The notes beneath the pieces were generated by a model. It searched no databases, was not told where the DNA came from, and worked only from the letters and a program-made list of their open reading frames with translations. Positions 16,619 through 25,370 of a DNA stretch of 64,000 nt are shown in pieces. Position 1 is the stretch's first letter. Each line of letters starts with the position of its first letter. The position numbers and the translations under genes are program-made. Origin of the DNA: Ferrimonas aestuarii (GTDB lineage Bacteria > Pseudomonadota > Gammaproteobacteria > Enterobacterales > Shewanellaceae). The stretch covers positions 1 to 64,000 of the forward strand of contig NZ_SWCJ01000018.1 of NCBI RefSeq assembly GCF_005116665.1, read 5' to 3'.

Positions 16619-17566
16619 TTAAAGCCAGCCTTTGCGCTTAAAGAACCAATAGGTTCCGACGGCACTGGAAAGCATCAGCCCTAAGGCCAAGGGGTAACCG
16701 ATCTCCCACCCCAGTTCAGGCATGGAGGCGAAGTTCATGCCATAGATAGACGCAATTAAGGTCGGGGGCAGGAACACCACCGCCGCAACGGAGAAGATCT
16801 TGATGATCTTATTCTGCTGCAGACTGGTAAAGCCCATGGCCGCATCCAATAGGAAGTTGATCTTGTCGAACAAAAACTGGGTGTGAGGTAGCAAAGACTC
16901 GATATCGGAAAGCATCTCTTTAACATCTTTTAGCTCACTGTCTTCCAACTGGCGGCGATAATAGCGCTGAATAAAGCGCAGGCCTCGCTGGGTATCGAGC
17001 AAAGACAAGCGAACCTTTCCGTTACCGTCTTCCTGCAGGGTGATCTGCTTGAACACCTCATCCAGATCATCCGCTTCAAACACCTCATCAGACAAGGTAT
17101 CCAATACGGTATAAACGTCCTCAAGCTGATCCGACAGATATTCCACCTTGAGGTTGAACAGCTCCACTAACAAGCTTTGAGGGCGGGTCACTTCCACTCG
17201 ACCTAAGCGAAGATAGTTACGCATCAAGCGAATCAGGCCAACGTCTTCCTCACGGATGGTGAACAGCCGATTGGGCTGCAGCAGAAAGAACACATTAATG
17301 GCTCGAACTTCCGAACCCACTCGTTGAGGGAACAGAGAGTTTACGTGTAAGCCATCGTTATCAAGGAAAAAACGGGACGAAGCCTCAATCTCATTGATGT
17401 CCTCTTCATCTGGCGCTTCTTCATAAAGAAACCGAGACAGCCACTGACGCTCATCGTCATCAGGGCGATAGAGATCCACCCAGATGGTGGACTCAGGAAT
17501 ACTGTCTTCCGCCGTCAATTCTTGAGTAGTCCAGCGGTCGTCACGTAAAAGATAGGCAGTGATCAT
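16619..17566 (-). CDS. corA: Magnesium/cobalt transporter CorA, 315 aa
   Basis: A long cytoplasmic N-terminal funnel domain is followed by two C-terminal membrane helices. The signature YGMNF (275-279) sits at the end of the first helix, preceded by the pore-lining FSVAAVVFLPPTLIASI, and a short loop PELGWEIGY separates the helices. The protein ends in the basic FFKRKGWL. The domain order and 315-residue length match enterobacterial CorA, a pentameric inner-membrane Mg2+ channel. ppiC follows on the same strand after about 60 bp. Confidence 0.95.
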   Translation of the reverse strand: MITAYLLRDDRWTTQELTAEDSIPESTIWVDLYRPDDDERQWLSRFLYEEAPDEEDINEIEASSRFFLDNDGLHVNSLFPQRVGSEVRAINVFFLLQPNRLFTIREEDVGLIRLMRNYLRLGRVEVTRPQSLLVELFNLKVEYLSDQLEDVYTVLDTLSDEVFEADDLDEVFKQITLQEDGNGKVRLSLLDTQRGLRFIQRYYRRQLEDSELKDVKEMLSDIESLLPHTQFLFDKINFLLDAAMGFTSLQQNKIIKIFSVAAVVFLPPTLIASIYGMNFASMPELGWEIGYPLALGLMLSSAVGTYWFFKRKGWL

Positions 17567-17636
17567 CTAAGTTCTCCTTTGTCACTGTCTTCGTGCTGGA
17601 ATAGATGATACAAGAGCTGTAAAAAAATGTTAGCCC

Positions 17637-17999
17637 TTATTTTAATTCAGAAATTTCTAAACGATCGCTGGCACCCAGCTCCACGTAGAGCCCCTCTTTG
17701 GTAGTAAAACGACGACCATCTAAGTCTTTACGATAGACCTGATACTGCTGAGTTTGCTGTGAGTTGGCATCGTGAACCCGTACTTCAAGCAGTTGTTGTC
17801 CCTGCCACCATTGCCAGCCAGAATAAGCCGCCGCCGCCAGCAGCACCGCCCCAGCAATCGCAGGGGCGAGAAACTTAAGCCAAGTAGACGCCATCGAGGG
17901 CGGCTGGCTGTACTGCTGCTTCTCTTGGGGTTGACGCTTCTTCATCGACATCATCGCCACCACGATCACCAATAGGGTGACCAAAATCTTTGTCAGCAT
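17637..17999 (-). CDS. Small membrane protein of unknown function, 120 aa
   Basis: Two hydrophobic segments (residues 1-18, LTKILVTLLVIVVAMMSM, and about 43-62, FLAPAIAGAVLLAAAAYSGW) flank a short polar stretch rich in Gln and Lys. The C-terminal part (EVRVHDANSQQTQQYQVYRKDLDGRRFTTKEG) is polar and probably faces the periplasm. Similar proteins in Vibrio and Shewanella are often labelled as antitermination protein NusG, which the sequence does not support. It sits downstream of the asd terminator, so it has its own promoter or relies on readthrough. Confidence 0.7.
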   Translation of the reverse strand: MLTKILVTLLVIVVAMMSMKKRQPQEKQQYSQPPSMASTWLKFLAPAIAGAVLLAAAAYSGWQWWQGQQLLEVRVHDANSQQTQQYQVYRKDLDGRRFTTKEGLYVELGASDRLEISELK

Positions 18000-18012
18000 C
18001 TGCGCTCCTACG

Positions 18013-18035
18013 AAAAAAGGGCCGCAGCCCTTTTT
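18013..18035 (-). terminator. Intrinsic terminator downstream of asd
   Basis: GGGC (18019-18022) pairs with GCCC (18027-18030), extended by A6 on one side and T5 on the other to a long A/T-flanked stem that works on both strands. It lies about 75 bp after the asd stop. Confidence 0.8.
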
Positions 18036-18109
18036 AAAACTTAACCGTGAAAGTATATCGCGGCAAAGGTAACTAATTCACTGACGGATCAGAAAAACTC
18101 TGAACTGGA

Positions 18110-19219
18110 TCAGGATTGACGCGCCAGCAAAATGGTCAGCATCCGGCGAAGTGGCTCTGCCGCGCCCCACAGTAACTGATCACCCACGGTAAACGCCGAC
18201 AGGTATTCACCGCCCATCGCCAGCTTACGTAGGCGCCCTACCGGAATCTGCAGCGTGCCTGTGACGGCGGTTGGAGTCAGCTGAGCCCGAGTGGCTTCCG
18301 GCGTATTTGGCACCACGTGAACCCAAGGGTTGTGGTTTGCCAGCAAGCCTTCGATGTCAGACAGCGGCAGATCCTGTTTCAGTTTAATGGTTAGGGCTTG
18401 GCTGTGGCAGCGAAGGGCCCCTACTCGCACACACAGGCCATCGATGGCCACCGGTGTATCGGTATCCAAAATTTTGTTGGCTTCCGCCTGCGCTTTCCAC
18501 TCTTCACGGCTCTGGCCGCTTTGCAGTGGAGAATCAATCCAGGGGATCAAACTGCCCGCCAACGGCACACCAAATTCGGTGGCATCCAGTTCGCCGGAGT
18601 TCATTTTGGCGGTAACGTTTCGCTCTATCTCCAATACCGACGAGGCCGGATTACTTAAATCTTCCGCCACACAATGGTGCAGCTCACCCATCTGTTTGAG
18701 CAGCTCCTTCATATGGCGCGCTCCCCCACCGGACGCCGCTTGATAGGTCATGGGGCTCACCCACTCCACCAGATCCGCTTCAAATAGGCCCCCTAAGGCG
18801 AGGAGCATCAAAGACACGGTGCAGTTACCGCCAACAAAGGTCTGCTTGCCTTCATCCAGCGCCTTGGCGATCGCATCGCCATTGACGGGATCCAAAACAA
18901 TGGTGGCCGAATCGTCCATACGCAGTGATGACGCCGCATCAATCCAAATGCCTTTCCAACCACTGGCCATCAACGGGCCGTGCATCGATTTGGTAAACTC
19001 AGAGCCTTGGCAGGTAATAATGGCGTCCATTTGTGCAAGAGATTGCAGATCGTGAGCGTCTAGCAGTGTTGGTTCCGTAGCCTCGCTTGGTGCAGGCTGT
19101 CCCGCCTGAGAGGTACTAAAAAAACTCGCTTCAATCTTAGAGAAATCCCCCTCTTCACGCATGCGCTCGACTAAAACGGAGCCAACCATGCCCCGCCAAC
19201 CAACAATACCGATTCTCAT
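18110..19219 (-). CDS. asd: Aspartate-semialdehyde dehydrogenase, 369 aa
   Basis: NADPH-binding start GIVGWRGMVGSVLVERM, the active-site Cys133 in GGNCTVS, the loop QAASGGGARHMKEL, and the C-terminal LRKLAMGGEYLSAFTVGDQLLWGAAEPLRRML are those of the E. coli/Vibrio-type Asd. It reduces aspartyl-4-phosphate to the semialdehyde in lysine, threonine and methionine synthesis and in supply of meso-diaminopimelate. Length is normal. No lysine riboswitch fold is evident in the 138-bp upstream gap. Confidence 0.95.
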   Translation of the reverse strand: MRIGIVGWRGMVGSVLVERMREEGDFSKIEASFFSTSQAGQPAPSEATEPTLLDAHDLQSLAQMDAIITCQGSEFTKSMHGPLMASGWKGIWIDAASSLRMDDSATIVLDPVNGDAIAKALDEGKQTFVGGNCTVSLMLLALGGLFEADLVEWVSPMTYQAASGGGARHMKELLKQMGELHHCVAEDLSNPASSVLEIERNVTAKMNSGELDATEFGVPLAGSLIPWIDSPLQSGQSREEWKAQAEANKILDTDTPVAIDGLCVRVGALRCHSQALTIKLKQDLPLSDIEGLLANHNPWVHVVPNTPEATRAQLTPTAVTGTLQIPVGRLRKLAMGGEYLSAFTVGDQLLWGAAEPLRRMLTILLARQS

Positions 19220-19357
19220 TAACTCACTCCCTTAGCGAATGTCTTGTATAAAGAATCGACAGTAGCATTTGGACGGCTACACGTCTATTGATTAACCAGT
19301 TATGCTACGAAAAATTTTTTGTTACACTGAGCCTTCTATTGTGATGTTGGATCATGA

Positions 19358-20587
19358 ATGAAAGGGCGCATTTTATTCGCGGTTGCTGCGATAACGATTA
19401 CTGGGTGGGGCAGTACGCTGAATTCCGCCGACCCAGCCGCGCCTGAAACTTACGGTCGCTGGTTCTCAAATCTATTTAACAGCAGCGATACCGCCTCAGG
19501 TGATCCCGAACCAACGGATGAGCAGCACGCTCAATTCGCTGCAGAGGCGATCACAACCACATCTGAGTCCTCCACAACAACTAGATTAGGTCCCACTGCA
19601 CCGCAGCAGGGAACCTCAGCCGCTGTGATCCACAATGGAAAGCCCGCCTTTAAAAGCGCCAGTCGCAGCGCTCAAACCGAATCGGGTGAGGACGCCAAGC
19701 AGATTCAGACAGCCACCGCAGAACAACGCGTACTGCGCAGTGACGACCCACGCTACTTTGAGCTGCTTGATATGACCGAACTGGACGTCCCCCTAGTGAT
19801 GGGAGACTGGGTGTTCATTCGAAAGGAGTTTCAAGGCGAAGTTTTCTTCCGGCAGTTTACGCTGCGCGAAGCCAAATTTATCTACAACAACCCACAGCTC
19901 TATGTGGATACGCAGTTGGCCATGTTAAGTCAGCTTTCCGAGGCTGGCGAGTGGGAGCAAAACTGGGGAAACCTACCTGAAGGTAATCATGAAACCCTGA
20001 TGCATCTGTGTCGAGAGCAGGCCTGTCTACTGCAAACCAGCTTCGAGACCATGGAGGAAGCCGAGCTGTTTGTTGCCGAGTTCATCGCCATCAATGACAA
20101 CGTCTGGGTTGAACCTCTCGCGTGGGACGACCAACTGCTATTGGAATATTGGCTGCAACCACCTGTGGGCACTCGCGCCGAACTGCCCTTTGATCCGCCG
20201 CCATTTGGGGATGGCCCCAATGGACTTCCCATCGAATTGGCGCAATTACTGCCTGAAGGTTTTGACCCTAACACCATGCCGATTCCAGAAGAGGTATTGG
20301 CGATGTTACCGGACGATGTGGAGATCGCTTTTGTGCCACCACACCAAGGGGCCCCTCACCTTCCAGTTGAAGGTGAGGAAGATTTTCGCATCACCATCGG
20401 CCTAGGAGACGGCCCGTTTCCACCGCCCCCGCCTCCGCCTCCACCTCAGGAACAAGGAAACGGTGACCTAGCAGATAAACCAGACTCTCAATCACCACCG
20501 TTTTTGCCCATCAATCCGCAACGACCTGAGTATGGCAACGTAATCCACGTTAAGAGCAAAGTGCCATCTTGGTACATTTCCAGATAG
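19358..20587 (+). CDS. Secreted or periplasmic hypothetical protein with polyproline run, 409 aa
   Basis: A hydrophobic N-terminus (ILFAVAAITITGWGSTLNSA) suggests a signal peptide. A Ser/Thr/Gln-rich low-complexity stretch follows (about 40-115), then a folded-looking region (about 120-280; LDVPLVMGDWVFIRKEFQGE and a CREQACLL disulfide-capable pair), then a Pro-rich tail. Near the C-terminus, after GDGPF, there are nine consecutive prolines, which would stall ribosomes without EF-P. No known domain recognised. It is monocistronic, diverges from asd and ends at a strong terminator. Confidence 0.72.
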   Translation: MKGRILFAVAAITITGWGSTLNSADPAAPETYGRWFSNLFNSSDTASGDPEPTDEQHAQFAAEAITTTSESSTTTRLGPTAPQQGTSAAVIHNGKPAFKSASRSAQTESGEDAKQIQTATAEQRVLRSDDPRYFELLDMTELDVPLVMGDWVFIRKEFQGEVFFRQFTLREAKFIYNNPQLYVDTQLAMLSQLSEAGEWEQNWGNLPEGNHETLMHLCREQACLLQTSFETMEEAELFVAEFIAINDNVWVEPLAWDDQLLLEYWLQPPVGTRAELPFDPPPFGDGPNGLPIELAQLLPEGFDPNTMPIPEEVLAMLPDDVEIAFVPPHQGAPHLPVEGEEDFRITIGLGDGPFPPPPPPPPPQEQGNGDLADKPDSQSPPFLPINPQRPEYGNVIHVKSKVPSWYISR

Positions 20588-20606
20588 CCACCTCTGAAAC
20601 AAACGA

Positions 20607-20632
20607 AAACAGAGCGCATTTGCGCTCTGTTT
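20607..20632. terminator. Bidirectional intrinsic terminator
   Basis: AAACAGAGCGC (20607-20617) pairs perfectly with GCGCTCTGTTT (20622-20632) around a 4-base loop, between the convergent polyproline and CBS genes. Confidence 0.82.
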
Positions 20633-20680
20633 AAACAACCAAAGCCAGCAGCAATGCCTGGGTCTTTAGTTAAACTGCTA

Positions 20681-21097
20681 TCACACCGCGTTTCTAAAGC
20701 AGGTCTTTAGGTGGCTATTGATGGCACTGAGTACTCGACTCCGGTCGATGATGCCAACCACCCTTCCCTCATCGAGCACAGGATAGATCTTAGGTTTTTG
20801 CCCCAACATGGTTTCCGCCACGGTCAGCACCGAATCGTTGCCCGTTACTGTCAGCACCTCAGTGCGCATACAGTCCGACACAATGGCATTGAGCTCACAG
20901 TGGTAACTGGCTTTCAGCATCAAGGACAAACAATCTTGTTCAGACACAAAACCAACTAGGTTGTCGTTGCTGTCTACCACCGGTGCTCCCGGCTGCTTGG
21001 CCTCAAGTAACGTCTCTACCGCCACGGCCAACGGCGTATTCGGTTGAAAGGTTACCGGGTGGCGCTGCATATAATCTTGTACTTTTACGGATTCCAT
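20681..21097 (-). CDS. Two-CBS-domain protein, 138 aa
   Basis: The whole protein is a CBS pair: residues 8-60 (VQDYMQRHPVTFQPNTPLAVAVETLLEAKQPGAPVVDSNDNLVGFVSEQDCL) and 75-128 (VSDCMRTEVLTVTGNDSVLTVAETML...IYPVLDEGRVVGIIDRSRVL). Such pairs bind adenosyl compounds and act as stand-alone regulators. The gene is monocistronic and divergent from a DMT transporter; nothing shows its partner. Confidence 0.88.
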   Translation of the reverse strand: MESVKVQDYMQRHPVTFQPNTPLAVAVETLLEAKQPGAPVVDSNDNLVGFVSEQDCLSLMLKASYHCELNAIVSDCMRTEVLTVTGNDSVLTVAETMLGQKPKIYPVLDEGRVVGIIDRSRVLSAINSHLKTCFRNAV

Positions 21098-21301
21098 TGT
21101 CGTCCCCTATATCACCAGTTCCTATTAACCTTAGCGGTGAACTCGGTTTTTTTCCTGTAATAAAAATCGGTTGTGACAATCGAGTCTTCCGCGATTTACT
21201 TCCGCAACTTCAATTTGTTACCCGGTATTTTTCTCGGCAATTGCTTTGCCACGAAAGCAATAAGCAAGTAACTTACCTGCTCCAATTAGTATTAGGACCA
21301 G

Positions 21302-22177
21302 ATGATGTGGGTTGCCTTTACCCTATTAGCCGCATTTAGTCAGGCATGGCGCAACGCGCTGCAAAGCGAGCTCAGTAAAGAGGTTGATGCTCTCGGAGTT
21401 ACTCTGGCTCGGTTTGTCTACGCCGGACCGATGGCCGCCCTTTACTTAAGTGGCATTTACTGGCTATGGCCAGCGGCACTGCCGACCTGGTCCTGGCAAC
21501 TTGGCGGATTTATAGTCGCTGCCGCACTTATGCAAATCCTGGCAACCGGACTTATGATCCGGCTGTTTCAAATGAAAAACTTTGCTGTCGGTGCTGGCTT
21601 GGCAAAGAGTGAAGCCCTGTTCGCCGCCATCTTTGGTGTTGTGGCATTTGGCACCAGTTTGAGCCCGTTGGGCTGGCTGGGGGTGTTTGTCGGTGCCGCA
21701 GCGGTTCTACTGCTATCAGGCAAAGATGGCTTTAAACAATTGTCTTGGCCCACACTACTAACGGGAATGGCCTGTGGCAGCGCCTTTGCATTAACGTCGC
21801 TGTGGATTCGAGAAGCCAGCTTGGTGGTCAACGCGCCCTTTCCCCACCGCGCCGCTTGGGTACTACTGTTGGTCATCAGCCTACAAACCCTGATATTGCT
21901 CATCTATTTGGCACTAGTAAAACCTGACACACTTAAACACCTGCAACAACGCCGAATTTCAGTGCTTAAAATCAGTGCCTGCAGTTGCTTGGGCTCCATT
22001 GGCTGGTTTAGTGCGATGGCTTTAACGGCCGTGCCGCTGGTTAAAACCTTAGGCCAGATAGAAGTGCTGTTTACTCTGATGGTGGCGGCCCTGTGGCTTA
22101 AACAAAAAGTGCAGGTAAAAGAGGTCGGTGGTTTAGTGCTGATCGCCATCGCCGCCATCTTGGTGATCTGGGGATAA
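21302..22177 (+). CDS. EamA/DMT-family membrane transporter, 291 aa
   Basis: Nine to ten hydrophobic helices in two EamA-like halves. The first half contains LAKSEALFAAIFGVVAFGTSLSPLGWLGVFVGAAAVLLL; the second ends with VPLVKTLGQIEVLFTLMVAALWLKQKVQVKEVGGLVLIAIAAILVIW, the usual last-repeat signature. The start is MMW; the frame cannot extend far upstream. Not close to the other DMT gene in the window. Substrate unknown. The MerR-type gene that follows begins about 75 bp downstream with its own dyad promoter. Confidence 0.82.
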   Translation: MMWVAFTLLAAFSQAWRNALQSELSKEVDALGVTLARFVYAGPMAALYLSGIYWLWPAALPTWSWQLGGFIVAAALMQILATGLMIRLFQMKNFAVGAGLAKSEALFAAIFGVVAFGTSLSPLGWLGVFVGAAAVLLLSGKDGFKQLSWPTLLTGMACGSAFALTSLWIREASLVVNAPFPHRAAWVLLLVISLQTLILLIYLALVKPDTLKHLQQRRISVLKISACSCLGSIGWFSAMALTAVPLVKTLGQIEVLFTLMVAALWLKQKVQVKEVGGLVLIAIAAILVIWG

Positions 22178-22200
22178 CCGCCAAACTGATTCTGACGTTG

Positions 22201-22221
22201 ACCTGTCTATAAATGTTAGGT
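22201..22221 (+). promoter_or_regulatory. MerR-type dyad promoter candidate
   Basis: ACCT (22201-22204) and AGGT (22218-22221) form an inverted repeat within a TTGACC-to-TTTACACT stretch about 30 bp before the MerR gene. MerR-family operators are such dyads inside overlong promoter spacers, so autoregulation is plausible. Confidence 0.35.
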
Positions 22222-22250
22222 TTACACTAAAGATGATTAGAGGAGATCCC

Positions 22251-22772
22251 ATGCTAACCATAACTCAATTGGCCAAGGCGTATAACCTGTCCCGAACCAC
22301 CCTACTCTACTACGAACGTCAAGGTTTGTTGATGCCCGCAAATCGGTCTGAAAACGGTTATCGATGGTATGGCGACAAAGAGCAACAACGATTACAACAC
22401 ATCGTAAACTATCGTTCTTTTGGGGTACCGATTGCCCAACTAAAAGCGCTATTGGAGCGACAAGATACCAACAATCAACAACAAGTGTTGGAGTGTCAAT
22501 TTCATGCATTAGGGCAGCAAATTCAGTCGTTAAAACAGCAACAGCAGGCAATATTAGCCTTGCTGGAAGGTCGGCCAGACTGCGGCAGTGGTACCCTTGA
22601 TAAAGCCCGCTGGAGCGAAATAATGGTGGCGTCCGGGATGAGCGATACCGAGATGGCGAACTGGCATACCCAATTTGAACGGCTAGAACCACAGGCGCAT
22701 CAGCAGTTTCTTGAGTCGCTGGGGATCCCTCAACTCGAGATCACGCGACTGCGTAAACGCTTCTCCAACTAA
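22251..22772 (+). CDS. MerR-family regulator, 173 aa
   Basis: Starts with the MerR winged HTH: LTITQLAKAYNLSRTTLLYYERQGLLMPANRSENGYRWY (residues 2-40), then a coiled-coil dimer helix rich in Gln. No metal-binding Cys motif is visible, so the signal is not an obvious metal. The ATG at 22251 has GAGGAG five bases upstream; an upstream in-frame ATG lacks one. The stop abuts the stop of the convergent membrane-protein gene. The effector domain (about 120 residues) is not one I recognise. Confidence 0.83.
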   Translation: MLTITQLAKAYNLSRTTLLYYERQGLLMPANRSENGYRWYGDKEQQRLQHIVNYRSFGVPIAQLKALLERQDTNNQQQVLECQFHALGQQIQSLKQQQQAILALLEGRPDCGSGTLDKARWSEIMVASGMSDTEMANWHTQFERLEPQAHQQFLESLGIPQLEITRLRKRFSN

Positions 22773-23213
22773 TTAATGCAATATCTGCTGGGCTGTGAGC
22801 TTTCGTGCGTAGCCGTAAAGCAAGCCAGCTACCACAAAGATCACCGCAGTAAAGATCAATGAGGCGCTGTCCCCAACCACCTCCAAGCCGTTATCCAGCA
22901 CGAAGTTGTGAAAGGTGGTAACGATCATCGCTAACCAAGAGATGAGGAATACCGAAGCCGCCACCTTTCGCCGCATCAATAGCAATAGTGAGCCGAGCAC
23001 GCCACCCCAAACTGCCACGGCCCAGCACGCCACAACCCAGGTGGGAAAGCCAAAGAAAAACTGCAATTGCTGCTCAGAAAATTGCGCTAAATACTCCGCG
23101 TTTTGGGTTTGGGTCATCACGTAGTCCAGCGATCCCATGGCATTCCACAGCAGCGCCAGTATGGCGATTACCCAGAAATGCCAAGGCGGGGTTACCGTTG
23201 TTTGCGACATCAC
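22773..23213 (-). CDS. Four-helix membrane protein, unknown function, 146 aa
   Basis: Four hydrophobic segments are visible: HFWVIAILALLWNAMGSLDYV, WVVACWAVAVWGGVLGSLLLLM, ASVFLISWLAMIVTTFHNFVL and ASLIFTAVIFVVAGLLYGYA. The first contains the WNxxGxxDY pattern found in a broad uncharacterised family of small bacterial membrane proteins, sometimes labelled sugar transporters without proof. It is convergent with the MerR gene with no intergenic space. Confidence 0.75.
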   Translation of the reverse strand: MMSQTTVTPPWHFWVIAILALLWNAMGSLDYVMTQTQNAEYLAQFSEQQLQFFFGFPTWVVACWAVAVWGGVLGSLLLLMRRKVAASVFLISWLAMIVTTFHNFVLDNGLEVVGDSASLIFTAVIFVVAGLLYGYARKLTAQQILH

Positions 23214-23425
23214 AACCTCAAGCAGTTAAAAAATGGATGTATTTATTTTTAGCCACAAAGCTTTAACTGTCTAGTCAGTGGGTTAGAACACCAAAAGACA
23301 GTGACCTTCACTGAAGTTCCCATCAGCAGAAGAATCTCTCTCTATGAATGCCCCTCAAACTGGTTTGACCAGATAGTGTTCAACTGACACTATGACCCAC
23401 AAACTCAACCGCAACGAGTCTCACT

Positions 23426-24310
23426 ATGGACAGCTACAACGAGCAACAGATTCGCATCCAGTGCCAGGATGGCACTGAACTGGCGACCACTTTCTACTCG
23501 TCACCTCAACCCATTGCGGGGGTGATGCTGGCACCGGCCACGGGCATCAAGCGGCAGTTCTATACCCATTTTTGTCGCTTCCTGTGCCAGCAAGGATTTT
23601 CCGTACTGAGCTTTGACAACCGCGGCATTGGAGACTCCCTTGAAGGCCATGTAAAACACAGCTCGGCATCACTGCAATGCTGGGGTGAGCAGGATATGCC
23701 GGCAGCCCTTGAAGAGTTAAAACGCCGAGTCCCCAATGGCCCTTGGCATCTCATCGGTCACAGCGCCGGAGGCCAGTTAGTCGGGTTAATGGACAACGCG
23801 CTGGAGCTTGCCTCCATGGTGGCCTTTGCCAGTTCATCGGGCAGCCTGCGTAATATGAAGCTCAGTTACCAGCCGCTGGCTCAGTATTTTATGAACCTGT
23901 TCATTCCGGTAAACAACTGGCTATTTGGCTACACCAACAGTCAATGGGTTGGTATGGGGGAGCCTCTGCCCAAGCGCGTCGCCAACCAGTGGCGTCAATG
24001 GTGCAATGGCCAAGGCTATGTGAAAACCGCCTTTGGAAAAACCGTACATCGTCATCAATACGATGAACTGCAACTGCCAACCCTATGGATCAATGCCATC
24101 GATGACAACATCGCCTGCGATGCCAACGCCACCGACATGCTTTCGGTGATGCCTAAGATCAATGCCGAACGGGTGCGGCTGGACCCCAAGCAATACGGGT
24201 TAAAAGAGATTGGCCACATGAAATTTTTCAGCCGTCAGTGCCAGCAGTTGTGGCCAATGGCCAGCGATTGGCTGCTGAAACAGAGCCAGATCGCCGCCAA
24301 GGCCGTTTAA
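23426..24310 (+). CDS. Alpha/beta hydrolase, 294 aa
   Basis: Alpha/beta-hydrolase fold with the nucleophile elbow GHSAGG, the oxyanion-side VMLAPATGIKRQFYTHF, SFDNRGIGDS and a late acid/His pair around NAIDDNIACDAN and EIGHMKFF. It resembles COG4757-type predicted hydrolases rather than lipases. No signal peptide, so it is cytoplasmic. It ends five bases before the stop of the convergent QorB-like gene. Substrate unknown. Confidence 0.85.
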   Translation: MDSYNEQQIRIQCQDGTELATTFYSSPQPIAGVMLAPATGIKRQFYTHFCRFLCQQGFSVLSFDNRGIGDSLEGHVKHSSASLQCWGEQDMPAALEELKRRVPNGPWHLIGHSAGGQLVGLMDNALELASMVAFASSSGSLRNMKLSYQPLAQYFMNLFIPVNNWLFGYTNSQWVGMGEPLPKRVANQWRQWCNGQGYVKTAFGKTVHRHQYDELQLPTLWINAIDDNIACDANATDMLSVMPKINAERVRLDPKQYGLKEIGHMKFFSRQCQQLWPMASDWLLKQSQIAAKAV

Positions 24311-24315
24311 TGAGC

Positions 24316-25209
24316 TTACTGAGTCGCCTTTGCAGCGGCTTCAAGGGCAACTTTATTTTCCATCACCCACTGCTCAAATGACATCGGCTTACGCCCAGTT
24401 AGCGCCTCAAATTCGTCACTGCTACCTTCACCATGACCTTCACGCCCGTGACGGTCGAAGGAGACGCTCATCTGGGCGATCGCTTCGGGTAAACCAAACC
24501 CCTTAAGCTTCTCAACAAAACTGTCATCGCTTACGTGAACCGTCTCAATAGCGAGCGCCGTGTGTCGATTCAACGTTGCCACCATCTCATCCACCGTCAA
24601 AGACTCAAGGCCGTTAAGCGTTAAGGTGCGCTTACCTGATGCTGGGCTAACCAACGCTTTAGCAGCCGCCAGCGCCAGATCATTGCGACCAATGTGGGCG
24701 ACCTTGCCGCCCGCCGCGCTGGTCAGCCAATGCCCTGCCAAATTGGCACTTTGCAGCTCCAATAAGTTTTCGAAATACCAATTGTTGCGAACAATGGTCC
24801 AGCTTGGAATTTGGCTCAGCTCAATTGCCTGTTCACTGGCTTGGTGCTCATGGGCAAAGGTGACCGGCGAGCTATTGGGCACAGGCATGGAGGTGTACAC
24901 CAGATGCTTTACGCCTGCCTTATCCGCGGCGGCAATCGCATTTCGGTGCAGCTCAGTGCGACTGCCAATGGCATCAGCGCTAATGAGCAGCATGGCATCG
25001 ATGCCAGTAAAAGCCGCTTCCAAGCTGTTGCTGTCGGCGAAGTCTGCCACTCGTGTCTCAATGCCTTGCTGGGCATAGTGCGCCAGTTTCTCTTGGCTGC
25101 GGCCACTGACCACGATCTGAGAAGCGGGTAGGAGTTTTCGCAGCTCAGCCACCACCCCTTGACCCAATTTGCCCGATGCCCCTGTTACTAAATAGGTTTT
25201 GATTGTCAT
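24316..25209 (-). CDS. NmrA-like NAD(P)H quinone reductase, QorB/YtfG-type, 297 aa
   Basis: Atypical SDR with the NADP loop VTGASGKLGQGVV near the N-terminus and the QorB pattern: MLLISADAIGSRTELHRNAI, GVKHLVYTSMP, HEHQASEQAIELS, WTIVRNNWYFENLLEL and HIGRNDLALAAAKAL. E. coli QorB (YtfG) reduces quinones with NADPH; the homologue here is close in layout, so quinone reduction is the expected activity. The ATG at 25209 is chosen by GGGAG six bases upstream. The divergent LysR gene is probably its regulator. Confidence 0.85.
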   Translation of the reverse strand: MTIKTYLVTGASGKLGQGVVAELRKLLPASQIVVSGRSQEKLAHYAQQGIETRVADFADSNSLEAAFTGIDAMLLISADAIGSRTELHRNAIAAADKAGVKHLVYTSMPVPNSSPVTFAHEHQASEQAIELSQIPSWTIVRNNWYFENLLELQSANLAGHWLTSAAGGKVAHIGRNDLALAAAKALVSPASGKRTLTLNGLESLTVDEMVATLNRHTALAIETVHVSDDSFVEKLKGFGLPEAIAQMSVSFDRHGREGHGEGSSDEFEALTGRKPMSFEQWVMENKVALEAAAKATQ

Positions 25210-25370
25210 GACAGTCTCCCAATGACTAAAGGTTAAAATGGCGGTGCCAATGGTTACTGGCTTACCGGTGGAGACCAGCATAGAGAGTTGACGGCGGTGG
25301 ATATACGGGGGATGATTCAACTCACTGTTAAGCCAAATTAACCAATTACCAAACAGTAGAGGCATAAATC

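Noticed and set aside
19220..19357. Lysine riboswitch upstream of asd
   Set aside because: The gap is 138 bp, shared with a divergent gene, and lacks the conserved lysine riboswitch blocks.
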